From Xanthomonas theicola (GTDB lineage Bacteria > Pseudomonadota > Gammaproteobacteria > Xanthomonadales > Xanthomonadaceae): a DNA stretch of 64,000 nt. The stretch lies in NCBI RefSeq assembly GCF_014236795.1, contig NZ_CP049017.1, positions 970,001 to 1,034,000 on the forward strand, written 5' to 3'. The notes beneath the pieces were generated by a model. The model was not told where the DNA came from. It did no database searches and saw only the letters and a program-made list of their open reading frames with translations. The translations under genes and the position numbers were made by a program. Shown piece by piece: positions 1 to 6,350 of this stretch (position 1 is its first letter; every line of letters starts with the position of its first letter).

Positions 1-120
1 GGCCTCGGCCGAACCGGCCACCGAGTCGGCGTTGGCCAGGTTGCTGGCGATGGTGCTCAGCCGGACCGACTGCGCCTGCAGCGCAGAACCGGCGACATCG
101 AAGATCGGCAGATTGCTCAT
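1..120 (-). CDS. flgC: Flagellar basal-body rod protein FlgC (N-terminal 40 residues, partial)
   Basis: The minus strand opens with ATG at 120-118 and reads MSNLPIFDVAGSALQAQSVR, then a stretch with the ASNLANADS motif typical of rod proteins. The frame runs off the window edge, so only about 40 of the usual ~135 residues are visible. FlgC forms the proximal rod of the flagellar basal body. It starts 2 bp after the flgB stop codon, so the two are clearly co-transcribed and probably translationally coupled. The family call rests on the N-terminal rod motif and on its position directly behind flgB. Confidence 0.9.
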   Translation of the reverse strand, partial: MSNLPIFDVAGSALQAQSVRLSTIASNLANADSVAGSAEA

Positions 121-122
121 GC

Positions 123-524
123 TTATTGGCCCGTGATCGCGGTGAGCATGCCGCGCACCTTGGATTCGACGAAGCTCAGCGAGGCGCGGTACTCCAGCGC
201 GGCGCGGCCGTAGGCGGCGCGTTCGGTATCCGCATCGACGGTATTGCCGTCGAGGCTGGGCTGGTTGGCCTCGCGGGTGACCTGAAACGGATTCAGGCCG
301 GTGCTGCCGCCGACCGCGATGTGGCGGCTGTCGGTGACGGCCATCTGGCTGCCGTCGCGCTGGCCCTGCGCGGCGCGCATCGCCGCGTCGAAGTCCAGGT
401 CCTGGGCCTTGTAGCCGGGCGTGTCGACGTTGCTGAGGTTGCTGGCGATCAGCTTCATCCGTTGCTCGCGCAGCGGCAGGGCGTCGCCGTGGACACCTAG
501 GAAGGATGAAATCGGATTGGTCAT
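123..524 (-). CDS. flgB: Flagellar basal-body rod protein FlgB
   Basis: A 133-residue protein of normal FlgB length. Near the N-terminus it carries the rod-protein signature ASNLSNVDTPGYKA (about residues 28-41), which is the conserved helical end shared by rod and hook proteins. The product is exported by the flagellar type III apparatus and forms the proximal rod. The start at 524 follows a GGGAG ribosome site and lies about 33 bp downstream of a sigma-54 promoter on the same strand. flgC follows 2 bp later, the standard rod operon order. Confidence 0.96.
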   Translation of the reverse strand: MTNPISSFLGVHGDALPLREQRMKLIASNLSNVDTPGYKAQDLDFDAAMRAAQGQRDGSQMAVTDSRHIAVGGSTGLNPFQVTREANQPSLDGNTVDADTERAAYGRAALEYRASLSFVESKVRGMLTAITGQ

Positions 525-556
525 GGCACGCTCCCGCGGATCGTTGCAGGGAGACA

Positions 557-573
557 GGCAAGGCCTGTGCCAA
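557..573 (-). promoter_or_regulatory. Sigma-54 promoter of flgB
   Basis: Read on the minus strand this is TTGGCACAGGCCTTGCC, matching the sigma-54 consensus TGGCAC-N5-TTGC with GG and GC exactly 10 bp apart (the -24/-12 elements). It sits about 35 bp upstream of the flgB start in the correct orientation. In Xanthomonas, early flagellar operons are known to need RpoN2 and FleQ; direct use of this site is inferred from its match and position. Confidence 0.8.
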
Positions 574-610
574 AACCGGGGGCGTGGGGGCCGCGCGCCG
601 CGCGAGGATC

Positions 611-649
611 GCCTCCGCCATGGTGGGGGAGGCAGGCGGCCAGGCCGCC
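611..649 (-). terminator. Tandem hairpins downstream of cheV
   Basis: Two adjacent inverted repeats lie between the cheV stop and the flgB promoter. The first (611-633) pairs GCCTCCGCCA with TGGGGGAGGC around a 3-nt loop with one mismatch. The second (635-649) is a perfect GGCGGCC/GGCCGCC stem around one base. Neither has a clear T tract, so this is either a weak intrinsic terminator or an insulating structure that protects the flgB promoter from cheV read-through. Confidence 0.4.
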
Positions 650-674
650 GGCGTCGCGCCGGGGGCCGCGGAAC

Positions 675-1628
675 CTAGGCGGCCTGGGCTTCTGCGACCA
701 CCCGCAGCCGCGCCAGCACGTAGTCGGCCAGTTCGTGCGGGCTGTACTTGGCGACGAAGGCGTTGGCGCCGACGCGTTCGACCATGGCGTTGTTGAACAC
801 GCCCGACAACGAGGTGTGCAGCAGCACGTACAGGCCGGCCAGACCGGGATGGCGGCGGATTTCCGTCGTCAGCGTATAGCCGTCCATCGCCGGCATCTCG
901 ATGTCGGAGATCACCATGGCATAGCGGTCGGCCGGGTTCTCGCCGCTGGCCTGGATCTGCAGGAGATGGTCCAACGCCTGGCGGCCGTCGGACAGCAGGG
1001 TGGCGCCGACCCCAAGCTGGTCGAGTACGCTGCGGATCTGTTGCCGCGCCACCCGCGAGTCGTCCACCACCAGCACCTGCAGCTGCGAGCCGGTGAGCGC
1101 CAGCGCGGGGTCGATCTGCGCCTCGACCCGGGTCTGGGCGATGTCGGCGAGCACGCTTTCCACGTCGATGACCTGGATCAGCTCGCCCTGGAAGCGGGTC
1201 ACCGCGGTCAGGTAGCTGGACTCGGCGCCCAGTTCCGGCGGCGGGTGGATGTCCTCCACCGCGATGTTGACGATGCGCTCCACGCCGCTGACCAGGAACC
1301 CCTGCACCGAGCGGTTGAACTCGGTGACCACCAGGTAGCCGGGCGCCTTGTCGGCATGCGGTTCGCGTTCCGGGTGGCCGATCGCCAGGCCCAGGTCGAG
1401 CACCGGCACAGAGCGGCCACGCACATCGGCGACGCCGGAGAATTGCAGTGGCAGCCCCGGCACCTGGAACAGCTCCGGCCGGCGCAGCACTTCCTGCACC
1501 TTGAAGACGTTCACGCCAAAAAGCTGACGACCGCCCAGCCGGAACAGCAGCAGGGCAAGCCGGTTGTGGCCCGCCAAGCGGGTGCGCTGGTCGATTCGGT
1601 TGAGCAGGTCATGAGACATGGCGTTCAT
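675..1628 (-). CDS. cheV: Chemotaxis coupling protein CheV (CheW-REC)
   Basis: About 317 residues, the usual CheV length. An N-terminal CheW-like coupling domain begins after DQRTRLAG and includes NVFKVQEVLRRPEL. It is followed by a receiver domain starting LQVLVVDDSR, with the phosphoacceptor Asp in VISDIEMP and the conserved Lys near AKYSP. CheV links chemoreceptors to CheA and can be phosphorylated for adaptation. The start is taken as MNAMSHDLL at 1628; the internal Met at 1619 is an alternative because no strong ribosome site separates them. It lies between flgB and the divergent flgA. Confidence 0.93.
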   Translation of the reverse strand: MNAMSHDLLNRIDQRTRLAGHNRLALLLFRLGGRQLFGVNVFKVQEVLRRPELFQVPGLPLQFSGVADVRGRSVPVLDLGLAIGHPEREPHADKAPGYLVVTEFNRSVQGFLVSGVERIVNIAVEDIHPPPELGAESSYLTAVTRFQGELIQVIDVESVLADIAQTRVEAQIDPALALTGSQLQVLVVDDSRVARQQIRSVLDQLGVGATLLSDGRQALDHLLQIQASGENPADRYAMVISDIEMPAMDGYTLTTEIRRHPGLAGLYVLLHTSLSGVFNNAMVERVGANAFVAKYSPHELADYVLARLRVVAEAQAA

Positions 1629-1761
1629 ATCGGCGCCTGCGCGGCGGAACTTGAGCCCCTGTTGGCGCAAACGCCGCCGCGCCGCGCGCCGCGTCTGCGG
1701 CCGATGCACGCTGCACTGGAAACAGCCCGCTGCGCGGCATGGCCACCGGCCACGCGCATGG

Positions 1762-1777
1762 TGGCACAGGCTTTGCT
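1762..1777 (+). promoter_or_regulatory. Sigma-54 promoter of flgA
   Basis: TGGCACAGGCTTTGCT matches the -24/-12 consensus TGGCAC-N5-TTGCW, with GG (1763-1764) and GC (1775-1776) 10 bp apart. It is on the plus strand about 39 bp before the flgA start, in the cheV-flgA divergent gap. Its core is nearly identical to the flgB promoter, so the two operons are probably activated together by the same RpoN-dependent flagellar regulator. Confidence 0.8.
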
Positions 1778-1815
1778 TGCAGCTGCCCACATCACCATCC
1801 TTCAAAGAGACGGCC

Positions 1816-2460
1816 ATGCGCCTGATCCTGCTAGTGGTTCTCGCGACGGCCGTGCCGGCCCGGGCCGCGGATTTCCAATCGGTGGACTCGATCCGCGCCG
1901 CAGCGCTGTCCACCATCGGCCCCGACGCCGAGGCCGAGGCGACGTTGGATCCGTCGGTGCGCGTGCCGCTGTGCCCGGCGCCGCTGCAGGCGCAGCCCAC
2001 CGGCACCACCACGGTGGAAGTGAGCTGCCCGCGCGAGGCCGGCTGGCGCCTGTTCGTGCCGGTCAAGGTGCGACGCCTGCAGAACGTCTTGGTGCTGAGC
2101 CGCGGCCTGGCCGCTGGAGAAACCCTCGGCGCTGCCGATATGGTGTCCGAGAAGCGCGACGCGGCGCGGATCGTCGGTGCGGCGATGACCGACCCGGCGG
2201 CGGCGATCGGCAAGGTGGCGCGGCGCACGCTGTCGGCAGGAAGCCTGCTGACGGCCAGCGACCTGATCGCGCAGCGGTTGGTGCGGCGCGGCGACAATGT
2301 GGCACTGGTGGCACGCAACGGAAGCCTGGAAGTGCGCATGGCCGGTCGCGCGCTCGGCGACGCTGGCGAAAACGAGCGGGTGTCCGTCGAGAACCTGTCG
2401 TCGCGTCGTGTCGTTCAGGGAACGGTGTCGCAAAACGGCGACGTTTTTGTGACGCGGTGA
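1816..2460 (+). CDS. flgA: Flagellar P-ring assembly chaperone FlgA
   Basis: A 214-residue protein with a Sec signal peptide (MRLILLVVLATAVPARA, cleaved near residue 17) and a C-terminal SAF-like half containing VLSRGLAAGETLGAADM. That region is the conserved FlgA segment that helps FlgI polymerise into the periplasmic P ring. The ATG at 1816 is chosen over longer upstream in-frame starts because it gives a proper signal peptide and lies just after the sigma-54 promoter. flgM and flgN follow. Confidence 0.94.
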   Translation: MRLILLVVLATAVPARAADFQSVDSIRAAALSTIGPDAEAEATLDPSVRVPLCPAPLQAQPTGTTTVEVSCPREAGWRLFVPVKVRRLQNVLVLSRGLAAGETLGAADMVSEKRDAARIVGAAMTDPAAAIGKVARRTLSAGSLLTASDLIAQRLVRRGDNVALVARNGSLEVRMAGRALGDAGENERVSVENLSSRRVVQGTVSQNGDVFVTR

Positions 2461-2469
2461 GATCCGGGC

Positions 2470-2496
2470 TAAAGTCTCCTGCCGCAACGCCGTTAA
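2470..2496 (+). promoter_or_regulatory. Sigma-28 (FliA) promoter of flgM-flgN
   Basis: TAAAGTCT at 2470-2477 and GCCGTTAA at 2489-2496 are separated by exactly 11 bp. This matches the FliA consensus TAAAGTTT-N11-GCCGATAA with two differences. It begins 10 bp after the flgA stop and 29 bp before flgM. A FliA promoter on the anti-FliA gene is the classical feedback of enterobacteria; here the site is seen directly and its use is inferred. Confidence 0.82.
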
Positions 2497-2525
2497 CCTT
2501 ATCGAACCCGCAGCAGGATTTCGTC

Positions 2526-2843
2526 ATGAGCCAGAAAATTGAAGGGAATTCGCCCACCCCGGCCACCCTTCGTCCTTCGTCCGTGAACACCAAGGCCGCA
2601 TCCGCCGCGTCCGAGGATGGCAAGACGCGCGCGGTCAACGCCGCGGCCGCCTCCGACAGCCTGAGCCTGACCGGCGAAGCGTCGGGCCTGCAGACCCTGC
2701 AACGCCAGCTGGCGGCAGCGCCGGCGGTGGACAGCAACCGGGTCGAGTCGGTGCGCAGTTCGCTGCAGGGCGGCAGCTACAAGATCGACCCGGACGCGAT
2801 CGCCAACCGCATGCTCGCCATGGATCAGCAGCTCAGCGCATGA
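2526..2843 (+). CDS. flgM: Anti-sigma-28 factor FlgM
   Basis: A 105-residue, low-complexity N-terminus followed by the conserved C-terminal FlgM helices: VDSNRVESVRSSLQGG and YKIDPDAIANRML (about residues 64-98). FlgM binds FliA in the cytoplasm and is exported once the hook is complete, releasing late flagellar transcription. The last codons overlap the first codon of flgN by 4 bp (ATGA), so translation is coupled. A consensus-like FliA promoter lies directly upstream. Confidence 0.93.
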   Translation: MSQKIEGNSPTPATLRPSSVNTKAASAASEDGKTRAVNAAAASDSLSLTGEASGLQTLQRQLAAAPAVDSNRVESVRSSLQGGSYKIDPDAIANRMLAMDQQLSA

Positions 2844-3184
2844 ACATGCCCGTGACCAACCTCTTGCAACAGCTCAGCGACGCGCTCGCCGGCGAACGGC
2901 AGGCCTTGTTGGATCACAACGTGGAACGGCTGATGCAGGCGACCAGCGACAAGCTGGACGCGCTGCGCGCGCTGGAGGCCGACGTACCGGCCGGCGCCGA
3001 GGCCGAATCGCAGTTGCGCGAACTGGCCGACGCCAACCGCGCCAACGGCGCGCTGCTGTCGCGACGGCGGCGCGAGGTCAACTGGGCCCTGCGCCACCTA
3101 GGCCGCAGCGAGAGCGCGCCGTCCTACGACGCCCACGGCCAGTCCAGCACGTTGCGGACCAGCCGCCCGCTGGCGATCGCCTGA
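2840..3184 (+). CDS. flgN: Flagellar export chaperone FlgN
   Basis: 114 residues, mostly helical and charged, starting MNMPVTNLLQQLSDALAGER. Size, predicted all-helical fold and position overlapping flgM by 4 bp identify the FlgN family, which escorts the hook-junction proteins FlgK and FlgL to the export gate. No catalytic motif is expected. Sequence similarity alone would be weak because the family diverges quickly; the context makes the call firm. Confidence 0.88.
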   Translation: MNMPVTNLLQQLSDALAGERQALLDHNVERLMQATSDKLDALRALEADVPAGAEAESQLRELADANRANGALLSRRRREVNWALRHLGRSESAPSYDAHGQSSTLRTSRPLAIA

Positions 3185-3273
3185 CCATTCCGCGCCGGCC
3201 GCGTGCCGGCGTCGCGCACGCGGCGGCGGCATCGGCGTATGATTGAGCGCCCGCTCGTCACCCATCTGCTTTC

Positions 3274-4506
3274 GTGAATTCCGCCGATCCCGATTCCAGC
3301 GATCCGGTGCCCTTGCCCTCGCGCAAGAGCCTGCTCGCCCTGAGCGAACTGATGTACGAAGGACTGCTGCTGTTCCGCGCCGATGGCCGCCTGCTGCTGG
3401 CCAACAGCGCCGCGCGCGCGCACCTGTGCCGTCCCGAGACCGGCGATGACGGCCAGGCGCTGGGTGAACGCCTGGCGCAATGGCTGCCCGGCGATGCGCT
3501 GTCGCAGGCGCGCAGCAGCGGCCGCTGGAGCGGCAGCCTGCCGACCGAGGAACATGTGGTGCTGGCGCACCTGTATTTTCATGCCGACCGCGACGACGGC
3601 CATTACCTGGTGCTGATCCAGGGCATCGAAGGCCAGCAGGACTACGAGCAGGAACTGCAGCAGCGCCATGCCGAACTGCGCCAGGCCTATCTGCGCCTCA
3701 ACGGCGCGCAGGAAAAGCTGCTGCAATCGGAGAAGATGGCCTCCATCGGCCAGCTCGCCGCCGGCGTCGCGCACGAGATCAACAACCCGATCGGCTACGT
3801 GCACTCCAACCTGGGCAGCCTGCAGGAATACCTGCGCAGCCTGTTCACCCTGATCGAGGCCTACGAGCGCGCGTTGCGCGCGTCCGATCCGAAGGCGCTG
3901 ATCCCGGAGATCGACGACATCCGCACCCGCTTCGACATCGACTTCATCAGCCGCGACCTGCCGCAGCTGATGGCCGAATCGCGCGAGGGCATCGAGCGGG
4001 TGACGCGCATCGTGCGCGACCTGAAGGATTTTTCGTATTCCGGCCGCGAGGAATCGTGGAAGCTGGTCGATCTGCACGCCGGGCTCGAGTCCACGATCAA
4101 CATCATCTGGAACGAACTCAAGTACAAGGTCACCCTGGACCGCCGCTACGGCAACCTGCCGCTGGTCGAGTGTCTGCCGTCCGAGCTCAACCAGGTGTAC
4201 ATGAACCTGCTGCTCAACGCCGGCCAGGCGATCGGCGAGCGCGGCACCATCGCGGTCAGCACCGGCCAGGATGGTGAGGACGTGTGGATCGAGTTCAAGG
4301 ACTCCGGCGCCGGCATCCCGGCGGACCTGCTGCAGCGCATCTTCGACCCGTTCTTCACCACCAAGCCGGTCGGCAGCGGCACCGGCCTGGGCCTGTCGAT
4401 CTCCTACGGCATCATCAACAAGCACCACGGCCGCATCGACGCGGCCAGCACCGTCGGCGAAGGCTCCAGCTTTCGCATCGTGATTCCTGTACGGCAGCCG
4501 AAGTGA
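3274..4506 (+). CDS. Cytoplasmic PAS sensor histidine kinase
   Basis: 410 residues from a GTG start at 3274. There is no membrane segment. A PAS-like domain (about residues 20-105) is followed by a coiled coil (EQELQQRHAELRQAYLRL). The phosphoacceptor box MASIGQLAAGVAHEINNPIG has His at residue 167. The ATPase has NLLLNAGQAI, DSGAGIP and FDPFFTTKPVGSGTGLGLS. It is therefore a complete HWE/NtrB-like soluble kinase. It converges with the response-regulator gene on the other strand and may form part of the same circuit: a RavA-like kinase has been described beside RavR in X. campestris, but that link is inferred. No receiver gene follows it. Confidence 0.88.
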   Translation: MNSADPDSSDPVPLPSRKSLLALSELMYEGLLLFRADGRLLLANSAARAHLCRPETGDDGQALGERLAQWLPGDALSQARSSGRWSGSLPTEEHVVLAHLYFHADRDDGHYLVLIQGIEGQQDYEQELQQRHAELRQAYLRLNGAQEKLLQSEKMASIGQLAAGVAHEINNPIGYVHSNLGSLQEYLRSLFTLIEAYERALRASDPKALIPEIDDIRTRFDIDFISRDLPQLMAESREGIERVTRIVRDLKDFSYSGREESWKLVDLHAGLESTINIIWNELKYKVTLDRRYGNLPLVECLPSELNQVYMNLLLNAGQAIGERGTIAVSTGQDGEDVWIEFKDSGAGIPADLLQRIFDPFFTTKPVGSGTGLGLSISYGIINKHHGRIDAASTVGEGSSFRIVIPVRQPK

Positions 4507-4510
4507 AGCC

Positions 4511-4610
4511 GGGACCGGGGACCGGGGACCCGGAAGAGCGGCGCTCCTGGCGCGCAGGCGCTGCTGCGCCGTTGCCCTTACGCTTTTCCGGGTCCCCAGT
4601 CCCCGGTCCC
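4511..4610. repeat. Inverted GGGGACC/GGTCCCC intergenic repeat between convergent genes
   Basis: The arm at 4511-4534 (GGGACCGGGGACCGGGGACC and following bases) pairs imperfectly with 4585-4610, leaving a GC-rich loop of about 50 nt. It separates the convergent kinase and response-regulator genes and could act as a bidirectional terminator. The same sequence style recurs at 48490-48606 and 60121-60227, so it is a dispersed repeat family rather than a one-off structure. Confidence 0.6.
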
Positions 4611-4621
4611 CAGTCCCGGCC

Positions 4622-6346
4622 TCACATCTGCCCATCCCGCCGCTGCTCGTCATGCGTGCGGAACGCCTGGCGGATGTGCTCGCGCAGTTCGTCGTCGTTC
4701 CACGGTTTGGTCAGGAAGCGGTAGATCGCGCCGCGGTTGATCGCGTCGGTGACCGTGGCCAGGTCGGTGTAGCCGGACAGCACCAGGCGGATGGTGTCGG
4801 GGTAGAGCATCTTCACCCGGCCCAGGAACTCGGTGCCGCTCATGTCGGACATGCGCTGGTCGGACAGGATCACCTGCACGTCGTTGGTGGCGAGCAGGTC
4901 GAAGGCGTCGCGCACGTTGCCGGCGGCCAGGATCCGGTAGCCGTCGCGGCGGAACAGGCGCACCAGCGAGCGCAGCACGTTCTCTTCGTCGTCGAGCAGC
5001 AGCAACGTGCGGTTGGGGCGGGTTTCGGTGAACGACTCCGGACGCAGGTAGCGGCGCCGCAGCGCCATGCCCGCGGCCTCGGCCGACATCGGCTCGCCGA
5101 ACAGGTAGCCCTGGAAGATGTCGCAGTCGTTGCGGCGCAGGAAGCCCAGCTGCGCCTGCGACTCCACGCCGTTGGCGATCACCACCATGCCCAGCTGGTG
5201 GCCCATGGCGATGATGGCGCGGGCGATCGCCGCCTCGCGGTTGCCGGCCGGCGCGCTCTTGATGAAGCTGCGGTCGATCTTCAGCTTGTCCACCGGATAG
5301 CGCACCAGCGCGCTGAGGCTGGAATCGCCTGTGCCGAAATTGTCCAGGCTCAGGCTGATGCCTTCGCGGCACAGGTTGGCCAGGGTCTCGTGGACGAAGT
5401 TGACGTTGTTGGTCAGCGCGCTCTCGTTGATCTCCAGCACCATCATCTGCGGCGGCACGCCGGCCGCCTGCAGCGCCGACATCACTTCGTTGAAGAAGGT
5501 CGGGCGCAGCAACTGCAGGGTGGAGACGTTGACCGCGATGGTGAAGTCGTCGAATCCCTGGTCGCGCCACAAGCGCGCCTGGCGCAGTGCACCCTCCAGC
5601 ACCCAGGTGCCGATCTGCACGATCACCCCCAGGCGCTCGGCGGTGCGCATGAAACGCTCCGGCACCAGGATGCCCAGGGTCGGCGACTGCCAGCGCAGCA
5701 GCGATTCCATGCCGACCACGCGGCCGTCGCGGGCGCTGACCATCGGCTGGTAGCGCAGGCGCAGCTCGCCGTTGGGGATCGCATCGACGATCTGCCGCGA
5801 GATGATGCTCTCGCTGTGCGCGCTGGGCGGGCCGTCGGCCGCGTACAGGCGCACCATGTTGCCGCCCTCGCGCGCGGCCTGGTAGACGGCGTCCTCGGCG
5901 TAGTCGAGCAGCGTGGACAGGTGCGCGGAGTGTTCCGGGCACAGGCTCGCGCCGATCTTGCCGGTCATGAACAAGGTGTACGGCAGCACCGACAGCGGCA
6001 GCTCGATCTGCTGCCGGATCTCCTCGGCGAAGGCTTCCGGCGGCGGTACGTCGGCGGTGCGCGGCACCGCCATGATCAGTTCGTCGCTGCCATGGCGCCA
6101 CAGCAGGCCGCGCCCGCGCAGGTGCGCCTGCAGCCGCTGCGCCAGCAGCGCCAGCGCGTGGTCGCCGACTTCCGCGTTCATGTTCTCGTTGATCGAGGCG
6201 AAGTGGTCGATGTCGATGTGCAGCAGCATCACCCCCGGCCCGCCGGCCAGCGCCTCGGCGATCATGCCGATCAGTGCAGGATGGCCAGCGCCCAGCCGCG
6301 ACGGCAGGGCGTCGTCCAGTGGCGCGGAGACTGTGGGATTCCACAT
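4622..6346 (-). CDS. ravR: RavR-like response regulator, GGDEF-EAL-REC
   Basis: 574 residues in three domains. The GGDEF domain (about 20-165) is degenerate: HGSDE stands where GGDEF should be. The EAL domain (about 180-425) has ESL for EAL, an intact KIDRSF, but DNFGTG for DDFGTG (Asn336) and ANGVES for AEGVE (Asn392). The C-terminal receiver (about 440-560) has LLLLDDEENV, phosphoacceptor Asp in VILSDQRM and Lys in LTKPW. The order GGDEF-EAL-REC and the kinase gene 4 bp upstream match the X. campestris RavS/RavR pair, which lowers c-di-GMP and controls virulence. Because two metal-site residues differ, phosphodiesterase activity here is uncertain. The symbol is assigned by architecture and context, not by alignment. 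Confidence 0.75.
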   Translation of the reverse strand: MWNPTVSAPLDDALPSRLGAGHPALIGMIAEALAGGPGVMLLHIDIDHFASINENMNAEVGDHALALLAQRLQAHLRGRGLLWRHGSDELIMAVPRTADVPPPEAFAEEIRQQIELPLSVLPYTLFMTGKIGASLCPEHSAHLSTLLDYAEDAVYQAAREGGNMVRLYAADGPPSAHSESIISRQIVDAIPNGELRLRYQPMVSARDGRVVGMESLLRWQSPTLGILVPERFMRTAERLGVIVQIGTWVLEGALRQARLWRDQGFDDFTIAVNVSTLQLLRPTFFNEVMSALQAAGVPPQMMVLEINESALTNNVNFVHETLANLCREGISLSLDNFGTGDSSLSALVRYPVDKLKIDRSFIKSAPAGNREAAIARAIIAMGHQLGMVVIANGVESQAQLGFLRRNDCDIFQGYLFGEPMSAEAAGMALRRRYLRPESFTETRPNRTLLLLDDEENVLRSLVRLFRRDGYRILAAGNVRDAFDLLATNDVQVILSDQRMSDMSGTEFLGRVKMLYPDTIRLVLSGYTDLATVTDAINRGAIYRFLTKPWNDDELREHIRQAFRTHDEQRRDGQM

Positions 6347-6350
6347 CGTT

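Noticed and set aside
567-2843. Long plus-strand open frame across cheV and flgA
   Set aside because: It is antisense to cheV, rich in His/Arg/Gln shadow composition, and only becomes real sense inside flgM, which has its own start and promoter.
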